A stretch of DNA of 64,000 bases. It comes from Promicromonospora sp. Populi. Lineage in GTDB: Bacteria; Actinomycetota; Actinomycetes; Actinomycetales; Cellulomonadaceae. This document shows, piece by piece, positions 19,748 through 28,509 of the stretch (position 1 is the first letter of the stretch; every line of letters begins with the position of its first letter). Both the position numbers and the translations under genes were made by a program. The notes under the pieces are model-generated. The model had not been told where the DNA came from. It saw only the letters and a list, made by a program, of their open reading frames with translations, and ran no database searches. Where the stretch lies: assembly GCF_041081105.1 (NCBI RefSeq), contig NZ_CP163528.1, positions 3,534,001 to 3,598,000 of the forward strand. The letters are read 5' to 3'.

Positions 19748-21319
19748 TCAGAGCGGCTGCGGTCCGGGCAGAAGCACCGTGATCCCTGCGGCGGCAGCCG
19801 CATCACGGACGCCTAGGTAGTCGGAGCACGTGATGGCGACATGGGTGTCGTCGGGCAGGACCAGCCATTGCTTCCCGCCGCGGACGAGCTGGCCGACCCC
19901 GCTGATCAGAGCGGTTACCGGGAGGTCTAGCTCCGGGACGGACTCGTCGATCGGCATCAGGTGGGCGCGCCCGTCCGACAGCGTCAGAACCATTTCGCCC
20001 ACCGGCACCGAGGTGCTTTGCGGGCGCGGGTCCCGCGGAGGGTCCACTCGGACCAGGAAGCCCGTCCATTCTTGGCCGGCGGTCTGCTGCCCTGACCTAA
20101 GCCACAGCAGCAGTGCCAGGCAGACGGCCCCGAGAAACGCCACACCGCCGAGGAGGATGAGACCGTTCTCTGGTTCCCTCAGCACGGCCAGTACCCCGAC
20201 CAGCCCGAAGACACCGAAGAGGAATACGGCGACGGCGACCAGCATCACCCGCGATCCTTGCTCTTCGGCGCGCGCTGCCCGGACGTTGGCCCGCGGGCCA
20301 GGACCCGCACCCGGTCTGCTGCCCGACGGCGCGTGCGGACCGCGGCGCGCCGACCCGTCCCGGCCGGGCACCCCGTGCAGCAGCTGCCAGCCCATCCACT
20401 GGTGCCGCTCCTCGACCTCCGCTCGAGCGAGTCTCGTGGCGAAGGAAGCTCGCCGGTAGTAGCGAACCTGCGAGCAGACGGTCGGCGGTAGCGCCGCGAG
20501 CAGAAAGGTGATGAGCAGCAGCACATACTGACCTGGCTCGAAGTCCCACCAGCCTGGGGATGCGATAACACCGATCAGCGTCAGGAAGAAGGCGTAGAGC
20601 GGCAGGTGCAGCCGCAGCACCTCCCGACCACGCGCCCGGTCGGTGTGGCTGCCGGAGAAGTACACCGCTCCGACGAACGGCCGCTCCTCGATCGGAAAGA
20701 ACCAGCGAGCCCGGTACGGCTGCGTCGCCTCAGGATCGACATCGATGTCCCGTTCCTCACCCGCGGGGAGCGGGCGTACCGGCAGGGCCAGCACTCGCGG
20801 GTCGTAGATCGCCCATGACCACGCCTTTCTCAGCTCCCAAGCCCGGTTCCATCGACGTCGATACCAGGCCCAACCCGTCCACGCGACGGCGAGCAGGCCG
20901 CAGCCGGCGAGAGCCAGCACGGGATCAGGGCCAGCAACCGGTACGCCCGGCAGCAGTGCGGCCACGAACCACACCAGGGGCGCGAGCCCGACGAGCTGGA
21001 AGAGGATCAAGAAGCTGCCGGCGACCATTCGGAAGATTGAGAGATCCACCTGCTCCGCGCGCCAGAGGTGAGCGCATGCGGCGGCATACCAGTCTCCGAA
21101 GGTGCCGGCGGGCGTGACATCGTCCGGATGGGGCGGGAGCCCGCGCGTGAGGGCCTCCGGCTTGAGGGGAACCACGCCCCAGTAGGTCCGACGGGCCTTG
21201 GCCCCCAGCGGCCCGACCCATGCGGGTGTCCTGTGGACGTACCCCAACGCTGACCTCCCAGGTGGACCGGCGCGACGGGAGCCAGCGTACGGGTGGTGCA
21301 GTTGCCCACCCTTGGACAA
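19748..21319 (-). CDS. Unrecognised multi-span membrane protein
   Basis: A 523-residue protein of unknown function. About eight hydrophobic segments come in pairs: LILFQLVGLAPLVWFVAALL, LALAGCGLLAVAWTGWAWY, LYAFFLTLIGVIASPGWW, YVLLLITFLLAALPPTVC, VAVAVFLFGVFGLVGVLAV and LILLGGVAFLGAVCLALLLW. Between them is a cytoplasmic Arg/Gly/Pro-rich loop. The soluble C-terminus ends AAAAAGITVLLPGPQPL. The frame opens with TTG at 21319; GTG at 21175 is an alternative, and neither has a good ribosome site. No similarity to a named family was recognised. Confidence 0.7.
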   Translation of the reverse strand: MSKGGQLHHPYAGSRRAGPPGRSALGYVHRTPAWVGPLGAKARRTYWGVVPLKPEALTRGLPPHPDDVTPAGTFGDWYAAACAHLWRAEQVDLSIFRMVAGSFLILFQLVGLAPLVWFVAALLPGVPVAGPDPVLALAGCGLLAVAWTGWAWYRRRWNRAWELRKAWSWAIYDPRVLALPVRPLPAGEERDIDVDPEATQPYRARWFFPIEERPFVGAVYFSGSHTDRARGREVLRLHLPLYAFFLTLIGVIASPGWWDFEPGQYVLLLITFLLAALPPTVCSQVRYYRRASFATRLARAEVEERHQWMGWQLLHGVPGRDGSARRGPHAPSGSRPGAGPGPRANVRAARAEEQGSRVMLVAVAVFLFGVFGLVGVLAVLREPENGLILLGGVAFLGAVCLALLLWLRSGQQTAGQEWTGFLVRVDPPRDPRPQSTSVPVGEMVLTLSDGRAHLMPIDESVPELDLPVTALISGVGQLVRGGKQWLVLPDDTHVAITCSDYLGVRDAAAAAGITVLLPGPQPL

Positions 21320-21338
21320 GGCCGCATTTCACCCCGGC

Positions 21339-21434
21339 TTTTCCTCGGGCGAGATCCTCTCCTTCCTCATTCACGGACCGCAGTTCATCGCGTACCTCGC
21401 GTTCTGGCTCCTCATGCCGAACGACTCCGAGTAG
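21339..21434 (+). pseudogene. Remnant of a PspC-domain gene (C-terminal end only)
   Basis: The last ~26 codons of this frame read ILSFLIHGPQFIAYLAFWLL then MPNDSE and stop. This aligns with the end of the intact PspC gene (ASILIPGPQVLAYIIGW, IPNE). The upstream half of a PspC domain (GVCAAIA...FGWNPTLVR) is not present in any frame, so only the C-terminal helix survives. Confidence 0.6.
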
Positions 21435-21458
21435 CCGACCCGCACTGCCAAGCCACCG

Positions 21459-21485
21459 GAGCCCGGACCGCCACGGTCCGGGCTC
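21459..21485 (+). terminator. Hairpin upstream of the amylase gene
   Basis: Perfect 12-bp stem GAGCCCGGACCG (21459-21470) / CGGTCCGGGCTC (21474-21485) with a 3-nt loop, just after the PspC remnant. It probably once ended that gene and now insulates the amylase. Confidence 0.7.
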
Positions 21486-21505
21486 TGGCGTTTCACCCCG
21501 AATGT

Positions 21506-21521
21506 CTGCAATGCTTTGCAG
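21506..21521 (+). promoter_or_regulatory. Candidate LacI/MalR-type operator upstream of the amylase
   Basis: CTGCAA TGCT TTGCAG is a perfect 6-bp inverted repeat with a 4-nt centre, 68 bp before the amylase ATG. LacI-family regulators of maltose and starch genes in actinomycetes bind TTGCA-type repeats, so this is a plausible repressor site. No regulator gene lies nearby. Confidence 0.45.
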
Positions 21522-21588
21522 CAAGATCCGGAAAGGGCCCCGCAATGACGCGCGCGCCCGCGCCGGGACGACGCCGCAAGGAGCCGCA

Positions 21589-23022
21589 ATGATGCGCCAT
21601 CCGAACGTGCCCCGACGCCTGTTCGCCACCCTGACGACGTTCGCCACCGCACTCACCCTGGGCCTGGTCGCCGTTGCGGCCGCTCCCACCGTGGAACGAG
21701 CCGACGCCGCTACCCCGCCGCACGGTGACGGGGACGTCATCCTGAACATGTTCCAGTGGACCTGGGACTCGGTCGCCGCGGAGTGCGCCAATACGATCGG
21801 CCCGGCCGGGTTCGGCTACGTGCAGGTCTCTCCACCGATGGAGCACGTCCGTGGCTCCCAGTGGTGGACCTCGTACCAGCCGGTGAGCTACCGGATCGAG
21901 TCCAAGCTGGGCACCCGCGCCGAGTTCGCGAACATGGTCGCCGCCTGCGACGCGGTCGGCGTCGGCGTGATCGCGGACGCCGTCGTGAACCACATGGCGG
22001 CGGGTTCCGGCACTGGGGTCGCAGGCAGCACCTACGGCCAGGACTCGTTCCCCGGCACCTACAGCGCCCCGGACTTCAACGACTGCCGCACCAACATCGC
22101 GGACTACACCAACCGGTACGAGGTGCAGAACTGCCGCCTGGTCTCGCTGCAGGACCTGCGCACCGGCTCCGACTACGTGCGCGGCCGGCTGGCCGCCTAC
22201 TTCAACGACCTGGTCTCGCTCGGCGTCGACGGGTTCCGGATCGACGCCGCGAAACACATCCCGGCGTCGGACCTCGCGGCGATCAAGTCCCGGATGAACA
22301 ACCCGAACGTGTTCTGGGTGCACGAGGTGATCGGCGCGGCGGGCGAGCCCATCCAGCCGGCCGAGTATCTGGGCAGCGGAGACTCGCACGAGTTCAACTA
22401 CGCCCGGCAGCTCAGGGCCAACTTCGACGGGCAGATCAGGAACCTGCGGTTCATCGGTGACGGCAAGCTGCCGTACGACCGAGCGGGAGTGTTCGTGGAC
22501 AACCACGACACCGAGCGCAACGGCGAGACGATGAGCTACAAGTGGGGCGCCAAGTACATCCTGGCCAACACGTTCATGCTGTCCTGGCCCTACGGTTCGC
22601 CCACCGTGTACTCGGGTTACGAGTTCTCCAACAACGACGCCGGTGCGCCCGGCGCCACCGAGACCACGGTCCCGGACGCGACCTGCGGCGCCGGGCGGTG
22701 GACGTGCACGCAGCGGTGGACGGAGATCCGCGGCATGGTCGGCTTCCACAACGCCGTCTCCGGCACGTTGGTCACAAACTGGTGGGACGACGGCGGCAAC
22801 CTCGTCGCCTACGGCCGGGGCAACCGGGGGTACGTGGTGCTGAACAACACGGCCTCTGCCGTGTCGCGCTCGTTCCAGACGTCGCTCCCGGCGGGGACGT
22901 ACTGCGACGTCGTCGCGTCGTCGAACTGCTCGGTGACGCGGACCGTCGGCAGCGACGGCTGGTTCACCGCGACGGTCCCGGCGTACGGAGCACTGGCGAT
23001 CCACGTGAACGCCCGAGGCTGA
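21589..23022 (+). CDS. Secreted alpha-amylase (GH13)
   Basis: Extracellular starch hydrolase of 477 residues. A signal peptide (LFATLTTFATALTLGLVAVA, cleavage near ADAATPP) is followed by a GH13 barrel. Conserved regions are intact: region I DAVVNH (130-135), region II GFRIDAAKH with nucleophile Asp219, region III with acid/base Glu246 (FWVHEVIG), and region IV FVDNHD with Asp307. A short C-terminal beta domain ends VPAYGALAIHVNARG; there is no starch-binding module. AAGGAG precedes tandem ATGs at 21589 and 21592. A candidate operator lies upstream and a 25-bp hairpin downstream. Confidence 0.95.
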   Translation: MMRHPNVPRRLFATLTTFATALTLGLVAVAAAPTVERADAATPPHGDGDVILNMFQWTWDSVAAECANTIGPAGFGYVQVSPPMEHVRGSQWWTSYQPVSYRIESKLGTRAEFANMVAACDAVGVGVIADAVVNHMAAGSGTGVAGSTYGQDSFPGTYSAPDFNDCRTNIADYTNRYEVQNCRLVSLQDLRTGSDYVRGRLAAYFNDLVSLGVDGFRIDAAKHIPASDLAAIKSRMNNPNVFWVHEVIGAAGEPIQPAEYLGSGDSHEFNYARQLRANFDGQIRNLRFIGDGKLPYDRAGVFVDNHDTERNGETMSYKWGAKYILANTFMLSWPYGSPTVYSGYEFSNNDAGAPGATETTVPDATCGAGRWTCTQRWTEIRGMVGFHNAVSGTLVTNWWDDGGNLVAYGRGNRGYVVLNNTASAVSRSFQTSLPAGTYCDVVASSNCSVTRTVGSDGWFTATVPAYGALAIHVNARG

Positions 23023-23045
23023 GCTCCACTCGGCGACTACACACC

Positions 23046-23100
23046 TGCGGGGTGGGTTGCGCTGAGTAGATCTTGTCTACTCAGCGCAACCCACCCCGCA
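23046..23100. terminator. 25-bp perfect-stem bidirectional terminator
   Basis: Arms 23046-23070 and 23076-23100 are perfectly complementary over 25 bp around TCTTG. The stem includes GGGTTGCGCTGAGTAGA. It separates the convergent amylase and phytase-like genes. Unusually long and perfect for a terminator. Confidence 0.85.
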
Positions 23101-23148
23101 TTCCTATGGTTACCGCGCGTGGCTACCGCGAGACGCCCAAACCCTCGG

Positions 23149-25596
23149 TCAGCGGAACAGCCTCCACGAGCTGCCCAGGTCGAGGAAAACCGTCTCGCCG
23201 GTCGCGTCCTGCACGCCGTCGTTGTCGGTCACGGCGTAGACGCGGCCGTCACCGCCGATCGTGAGGCCCTCGAGCTTCTCCTGCGTCCAGCCGTTCGTCG
23301 CACGCAGCGCGGGCAGGACGTCGATCGCCAGCTTTTTGCGGAGCACCGGAACCGTGCCCGGGCGCGGGTCGCGCTTCGGCAGGTCCACCGTGTACACGGC
23401 CTTGAGCTCCGCCGCCGGGCCGTTGAGCTTGTCCCGCTCGATCACGGCGAGCGTGTTGCTGTCCACCACCGTCACCTCGGACAGGCCCACCCAGTCGCCA
23501 TCGGCGGTCGGCGCGGACAGCGGGTAGCCGAACCAGGTCCACTCGCCGGTCGCGACGTCGTACCGCCCGATGCGGGCGTAACCGCCGAGGCCGTCGTCGC
23601 TGGTCAGGCCACGCTGCAGCGCGACGAAGAGGTGCTCACCGTCGCGGTCCACCGTCCCGGCCACACCCTCGATGCCCCATCGCCCGAGGCCCGAGGCAAC
23701 GTCGTCGGGCAGGCTGATCCGCTGCTGGACGCTGCCCGACGCCGACACGCGCACCAGCGCGTTCTGCGCGCCGGTCGCACCCTCGACGCCGAGCCAGAAC
23801 CCGCCGGCTTTGCCCCGGACGGACGGCCGGGCCCAGATGCCCTCGGCGTCCAGGCCGACCGGTTCGCCGGCCTCGGTGACGACGATCTCGCGGTCGATCA
23901 CCGCGGGCTCGTCGTCGGTGCCGCGCGAGCCTGCGGTCGAGACGGAGAGGATCGACGTCGGCGACTTCGCGGCGTCGGTCACCGTCCACAGGCGGTCCCG
24001 CCGGTCCGGGTCGGCCGAGAGGGCGCCGAGCGCGGTCCAGCCGATCGGCTTCTTCTCGCCGTCAGCGGTGCGGACGTCGGCGGAGACGATCGACGGGAAC
24101 GCGGGCGTTCCAGCATCGCGGGCGTACCGGTACCCCTTGCCGAACACCGACACCGACGCGCGGACGCCGACCTCGGCGTCGTCCTCCTCGGAGGAGACGA
24201 CGAGCAGGTTCCGCGACGGGACCGGCAGGATCCCCTCCGGACCGTTCGTCGTGGCCAGGACCTGCACGAACCGCGGCCTCGACGCGCGGGACACGTCGTA
24301 GACGGCCACGAAGTTGGACCGCTCGGAACCCACGAACGCGTACCGGACCCCGTCGAGCGTCGCGACCGCGAGGCCCTCCATCTCCACGCCCTTGTTGTCG
24401 GCGCGGTCGTCGTTGTGCAGGCCCACGCTCACGGCCAGCTCCTCGAGGTCGGCGCCCGCGTCCCAGACGACGTCGCCGGTCGCGGCCTCGAAGACCGACC
24501 AGCCGCGCGTGCCGCCCTTCCAGTCGCCCTCGTTCGCCGTGGCGACGTGCTCGTCGTCCACCCAGCCGATCGCGTCGGGCTCGCGCGGTACCGCCGGGAG
24601 CGAACCGGTCTGGTCGATCACATCGTCGTTGTCGACGTCCACGCCCTCCAGCGCGACGTCGCCCGCGGAGAACACGCTCTCGAGCTCGCCTGTGACGACG
24701 TCGAGCACCGCGACGCCGTTGTTCTCCTGGAGCGTCACCGCGACCTTGGTGTCGGACGGGTTGATCGCCACGTACTCCGGCTCCGCGTCCTGCGGGGTGT
24801 CCAGGCCCGCGTCCGCGAGCGCCTGCACGTCGAGCGCAACGGGGCGCGTCTGCCAGGCCGCGGGGTCGCTGCCCGGGAGGTCCACGAACTGCAGGAACCC
24901 GGCGGGGGCCTGCGGGAGGTCGCCCTCCTCGCCCTCGCCGGTGTCGGGCAGCGCGTCTTCGTCGCGCTGGTTCTCCATGGCGATGACGGCGTGGGCGCCG
25001 TCGTGCGTGACGGCTATCGAGTCGGGCTGGCCGCCCAGGTCGATCGAGCGCACGCGGGTGCGGGTCGCGAGGTCGACGATGTCGAGGCGGCCCGACGGCG
25101 CGGTGAACGACGGCGAGCTGTCGACGACGACGAGCACGTAGTCGCCGACGACGGCGACCGACGTCGGCTCGTCATGCTCGGAGCCGAGCTCCGCGAGCGA
25201 GAGGGTGCCGAGGCCCTGCGGCGCGTCGGGGTCGCTGATGTCGACGAACCCGATCCGGCGTGCGGCGGCATCGGTGTGGACGAGGGTCTTGCCGTCGTCG
25301 GTGACGGCGGAGATCTCGGCGAGCGTCGTCTCCGCGGGGTCGGTGCCAGCGGGGACGTTCTGGAAGACGGGGTAGGTGGCGAGGCGGTGGAAGGTCTCGC
25401 GTGCGCTGGGCGAGCCGAGCGGGCTGGGCGAGCCGAACGTGCCGGCCGAGCCGAAGGCGCTGACGCCGCTTGCAACCGAGCTCGTCGAGGCCTGCTGACC
25501 GGCGGCGTACGCCGGGATAACGCTCAGCCCCAGTGCGAGGGCGGCGCCGGAAGCGATGAATGCCGCGTGGCGGCGGTTGGGGGACACGTTGCGCAC
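23149..25596 (-). CDS. Secreted esterase-like / phytase-like beta-propeller protein
   Basis: Exported 815-residue protein. After a signal peptide (HAAFIASGAALALGLSVIPA) comes a Ser/Gly-rich spacer, then a first propeller-like half with blade motifs such as GRLDIVDLATRTRVRSIDLG and KVAVTLQENNGVAVLDVVTG. The C-terminal ~330 residues match the esterase-like-activity-of-phytase family: LWTVTDAAKSPTSILSVS, EPVGLDAEGIWARP, LGRWGIEGVAGTVDRDG and KLEGLTIGGDGRVYAVTDND. It would hydrolyse a phosphate or other ester outside the cell, but the substrate is unknown. Start is GTG 25596 with CAGG upstream. Confidence 0.85.
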   Translation of the reverse strand: MRNVSPNRRHAAFIASGAALALGLSVIPAYAAGQQASTSSVASGVSAFGSAGTFGSPSPLGSPSARETFHRLATYPVFQNVPAGTDPAETTLAEISAVTDDGKTLVHTDAAARRIGFVDISDPDAPQGLGTLSLAELGSEHDEPTSVAVVGDYVLVVVDSSPSFTAPSGRLDIVDLATRTRVRSIDLGGQPDSIAVTHDGAHAVIAMENQRDEDALPDTGEGEEGDLPQAPAGFLQFVDLPGSDPAAWQTRPVALDVQALADAGLDTPQDAEPEYVAINPSDTKVAVTLQENNGVAVLDVVTGELESVFSAGDVALEGVDVDNDDVIDQTGSLPAVPREPDAIGWVDDEHVATANEGDWKGGTRGWSVFEAATGDVVWDAGADLEELAVSVGLHNDDRADNKGVEMEGLAVATLDGVRYAFVGSERSNFVAVYDVSRASRPRFVQVLATTNGPEGILPVPSRNLLVVSSEEDDAEVGVRASVSVFGKGYRYARDAGTPAFPSIVSADVRTADGEKKPIGWTALGALSADPDRRDRLWTVTDAAKSPTSILSVSTAGSRGTDDEPAVIDREIVVTEAGEPVGLDAEGIWARPSVRGKAGGFWLGVEGATGAQNALVRVSASGSVQQRISLPDDVASGLGRWGIEGVAGTVDRDGEHLFVALQRGLTSDDGLGGYARIGRYDVATGEWTWFGYPLSAPTADGDWVGLSEVTVVDSNTLAVIERDKLNGPAAELKAVYTVDLPKRDPRPGTVPVLRKKLAIDVLPALRATNGWTQEKLEGLTIGGDGRVYAVTDNDGVQDATGETVFLDLGSSWRLFR

Positions 25597-25654
25597 GTTT
25601 GCCTGACCTGGTGGCGGTCAGGCTGCGCCCCGATGGCGGCGGGGTTGCGGCAGG

Positions 25655-26989
25655 GTGAACACCGCGGGGGCAAACTACTGTGAAGGAGTGACAGTCCTTG
25701 CAGAGCTACGTGCGCTGCTGCGCCTCCCCGGGTTCCGCAAGCTGTTCGCGGTACGCCTGGTCTCCCAGGCCGGTGACGGCATGTTCCAGGTGGGGCTCGC
25801 CAGCCTCCTGTTCTTCAGCCCGCAGTCGCAGGGGTCGGCCGCGGCGATCGCCGGCGCGTTCGCGGTGATGCTGGCGCCGTTCACGGTGGTGGGTCCGTTC
25901 GCCGGTGTGTTCCTGGACCGCTGGCAGCGCCGCCAGGTGCTGGTCTACGGCAATGCGGTGCGGGTGCTGATCACCGGCACGATGGCGGTGCTCATGCTCA
26001 CCCAGGGCGTCTCCCCGGCGATCTACGTGCTCGGGCTCGCCGCCCTGAGCGTCAACCGGTTCCTCCTCGCGGGCCTGTCGGCGGGCCTGCCGCGGGTGGT
26101 CCAGGGCGACCTGCTGCTCACGGCCAATGCGCTCACGCCGACGCTCGGCGCGGGCGCGGCGTTCCTCGGGGGCGGCATCGGCTTTGTGCTCGGCCTCGCG
26201 ATGCCGGCCGGCCGCATCCAGGACGCGACGGCGCTGGCCTGCGCGTGCGTCGTCATGGGCTGCGCCGCGCTGCTCGGGCTGCGGATGTCGCGCACGCTGC
26301 TGGGCCCGGAGCGCCCGGCCGTGGACTCGATCCGCAACCAGATCGTGGCCGTGGCGCGCGGCCTGGTCGACGGCGCCCGCTACCTGGCCGCCCGCCGCAC
26401 CCCCGGCCAGGCCCTGCTGGTGATGGCGCTGCACCGGTTCCTCTACGGGGTGGTCTTCATCGCGTCGATCCTGATGTCGCGCAACCTGCTGGCCGACCCG
26501 GGTGATCGCACCGCCGGGCTCGCGACGTTTGCCACGGTGATCGGGGCGACCGGCGTCGGCGGCGGGCTCGCGATAGTGCTCACCGCGGTACTGGCCAGGC
26601 GGATGGCCCCGCAGACGTGGATCGCCGTGATGCTGCTTGTGGCGGGGGCGTCGCAGCTGATCCTCGTGCCCGAGCCGGGCATTGTCACCGTGGTCACGGC
26701 CGCCGCGCTGCTCGGGCTCGCGGCGCAGGGCGCGAAGATCGCCGTCGACACGATCGTGCAGCGCGACTCCGAGGACGCCTACCGCGGCCGCGCGTTCGCG
26801 TTCTACGACGTCCTCTACAACGCGGCGTTTGTGGGTGCCGCAGCCATCGCGGCCTTCCTCGTGCCCGACGCCGGATGGTCACCCGGGCTCTTCGTCGCTC
26901 TCTCCCTGGGGTACGTGGCGGCAGCGATCCTGTTCGGGATGCGGGGTGCACGCACGGCTTCGCTGCCTCGGCAAACGCAGAGCGGGTGA
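25655..26989 (+). CDS. MFS transporter, probable drug or metabolite exporter
   Basis: Major facilitator superfamily permease with about 12 membrane helices. The N-terminal helix pair has FRKLFAVRLVSQAGDGMFQV and the loop 2-3 signature GPFAGVFLDRWQRRQVLVYG. The C-terminal half includes LAAQGAKIAVDTIVQRDSED. The start is uncertain: GTG 25655 opens the frame, while GTG 25688 (giving VTVLAELRALL) fits relatives better but has its AAGGA directly abutting the start. The gene is divergent from the phytase-like gene across less than 100 bp. Substrate unknown. Confidence 0.85.
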   Translation: MNTAGANYCEGVTVLAELRALLRLPGFRKLFAVRLVSQAGDGMFQVGLASLLFFSPQSQGSAAAIAGAFAVMLAPFTVVGPFAGVFLDRWQRRQVLVYGNAVRVLITGTMAVLMLTQGVSPAIYVLGLAALSVNRFLLAGLSAGLPRVVQGDLLLTANALTPTLGAGAAFLGGGIGFVLGLAMPAGRIQDATALACACVVMGCAALLGLRMSRTLLGPERPAVDSIRNQIVAVARGLVDGARYLAARRTPGQALLVMALHRFLYGVVFIASILMSRNLLADPGDRTAGLATFATVIGATGVGGGLAIVLTAVLARRMAPQTWIAVMLLVAGASQLILVPEPGIVTVVTAAALLGLAAQGAKIAVDTIVQRDSEDAYRGRAFAFYDVLYNAAFVGAAAIAAFLVPDAGWSPGLFVALSLGYVAAAILFGMRGARTASLPRQTQSG

Positions 26990-27094
26990 ATTTGTGGATG
27001 AGGTCCGGTCGATTGAGCCGATCACGTCCGTTTTGACGGCTGAACGGTGCAAGGATTACGAGAACTTATCTACAGGGACTGGAGGTTTCCGTTC

Positions 27095-27499
27095 ATGTCC
27101 GACGCACCAACCGTCACCCCGACGCCCAGCTGGGGTGAGGTGTTCCCCTGGTTCCGCGAGGTCATGGCCGAAGACGACGCCTGGTACGTCGGTCAGGTCG
27201 ACAGCAAGACCGACGTCGGGGTCGCGCGCCTCGCCGACGTCGCGGTAACCCGTCTCAAGTCGTTGCCCGTGGGCCGGCTCTTTCCCGCAGTGCGGCGGAT
27301 CGAGCGCCTCGACGGGCTCGGCTGGCCCAAGCACCGGCTGCTCAACGCACTGCACCGGGGAGGCTGCTTCACCGGCGACGACCTCTCTTACATGGTGATC
27401 GCAGAGATGCTCTCCTGGGAGTCGGTCGGTCCGATCATCGTGAAGCAGATCCTCGAGGTCGTCGCGCTCGAGGAGATCCGGGCCAGCTCGGCCAGGTAA
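27095..27499 (+). CDS. Conserved hypothetical protein, helical, soluble
   Basis: Unrecognised 134-residue protein without signal or membrane helices. It is Trp-rich at the N-terminus (PSWGEVFPWFREVMAEDDAW). Later it has a repeated helical look: RLKSLPVGRLFPAVRRIERL, LGWPKHRLLNALHRG and LSYMVIAEMLSWESVGPIIV. ATG 27095 has GGAGG 9 nt upstream, so expression is likely. TTGACG near 27034 could be part of a promoter. No function proposed. Confidence 0.7.
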   Translation: MSDAPTVTPTPSWGEVFPWFREVMAEDDAWYVGQVDSKTDVGVARLADVAVTRLKSLPVGRLFPAVRRIERLDGLGWPKHRLLNALHRGGCFTGDDLSYMVIAEMLSWESVGPIIVKQILEVVALEEIRASSAR

Positions 27500-27584
27500 C
27501 AAGTGAGCTCGGCGAAGCGGGTGGCCAGGCACGTCAAGCGACTGGCTCGGCCAGGCAGGGGGCCCGCTCGGCCAAGCGCACGGA

Positions 27585-28412
27585 TCACGTCTCGGCGGCG
27601 ACCGTGTCCGGAACAGCAGCCGCAGCCAGGCGCCGAGCCGCGACCAGACGCCGGGCAGCTAGGACCGCGAACACCACGGCGGTCAGCATCAGCAGCCCTT
27701 GCAAGACCTGCACCGCCGCGTAGCCGCCACCGAAGGCGCCGAGCGCGACCACGGACGCCATGATCCCGAGCAGGCCGACCATCGCGGCCAGCAGCGCGCC
27801 GATCCGCCGTGCCATGGGTGCGGCCCAGCCGCACAACGCAGCGGCGGCAACACCGAGCAGACCCAGCGACGCGTTCAGCAGCAGGGAACCGACCAACCCG
27901 GGCATGAGGTCCCCGTAGGGCAGCATCGAGACCAGCGGGAGCAGCGCACTCGTCCACAGGGTGTGGATAACCGCCCCGACCAGCGCGACGGCCAGGCCGA
28001 TCCATCGAGCCGACCGTGGGTTGCGCAGGCGCAGGGCAATCAGCAGGCCCGCCAGCGCGACGGCCAGCACGAGGATCCCGGAGAGCGTACCGAGGACCAG
28101 CTCCGCCTGGGCGCCGACCGCGAGCTGCACGATCACCGTGCCGACCTGGAACAGCAGGTGCACACCGGCCACCGCGACCGCCCCGAGCAGGAGCCTGCGG
28201 GCCCGGACCGCTGCCGATCCCACCGCCAGCACGACCGTCGACATCATCGCGGCGTTCTCCACCACAAAGACCACGTTGCTCGTGGTGAAGCCGAGATCGA
28301 GCTCCATCCCGGGGTTCAGCAGCCGCAGCGGCACCACCAGCCACGCTGCAAAGGTCAGGGCCAGGACACTGAGCGCGGCGGGCCGGCGACCGGCGTCGGG
28401 CAGGGTTTTCAT
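27585..28412 (-). CDS. Unrecognised integral membrane protein
   Basis: A 275-residue protein with about eight hydrophobic helices and little else. Examples are ALSVLALTFAAWLVVPLRLL, VENAAMMSTVVLAVGSAAV, LVLGTLSGILVLAVALAGLL, GVAAAALCGWAAPMARRIGA and VLQGLLMLTAVVFAVLAARR. I used ATG 28412 (MKTLPDAGRR) with GGGAG upstream, because the longer frame has no ribosome site. It is divergent from the SNF2 helicase gene. Function unknown. Confidence 0.75.
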   Translation of the reverse strand: MKTLPDAGRRPAALSVLALTFAAWLVVPLRLLNPGMELDLGFTTSNVVFVVENAAMMSTVVLAVGSAAVRARRLLLGAVAVAGVHLLFQVGTVIVQLAVGAQAELVLGTLSGILVLAVALAGLLIALRLRNPRSARWIGLAVALVGAVIHTLWTSALLPLVSMLPYGDLMPGLVGSLLLNASLGLLGVAAAALCGWAAPMARRIGALLAAMVGLLGIMASVVALGAFGGGYAAVQVLQGLLMLTAVVFAVLAARRLVAARRLAAAAVPDTVAAET

Positions 28413-28509
28413 GCGCACACTCTCCCAGAGGTGACTGACAAGGGGCGGGTCAACGGCACGCTGTGGATAACTCCGCTGGCCAGGTTGCCGAGCGTGGAAC
28501 CATGGACGT

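Noticed and set aside
27487..27580. Repeated GCTCGGCCA words after the hypothetical gene at 27095
   Set aside because: Copies are short, irregularly spaced and partly coding; no stem or array structure results.
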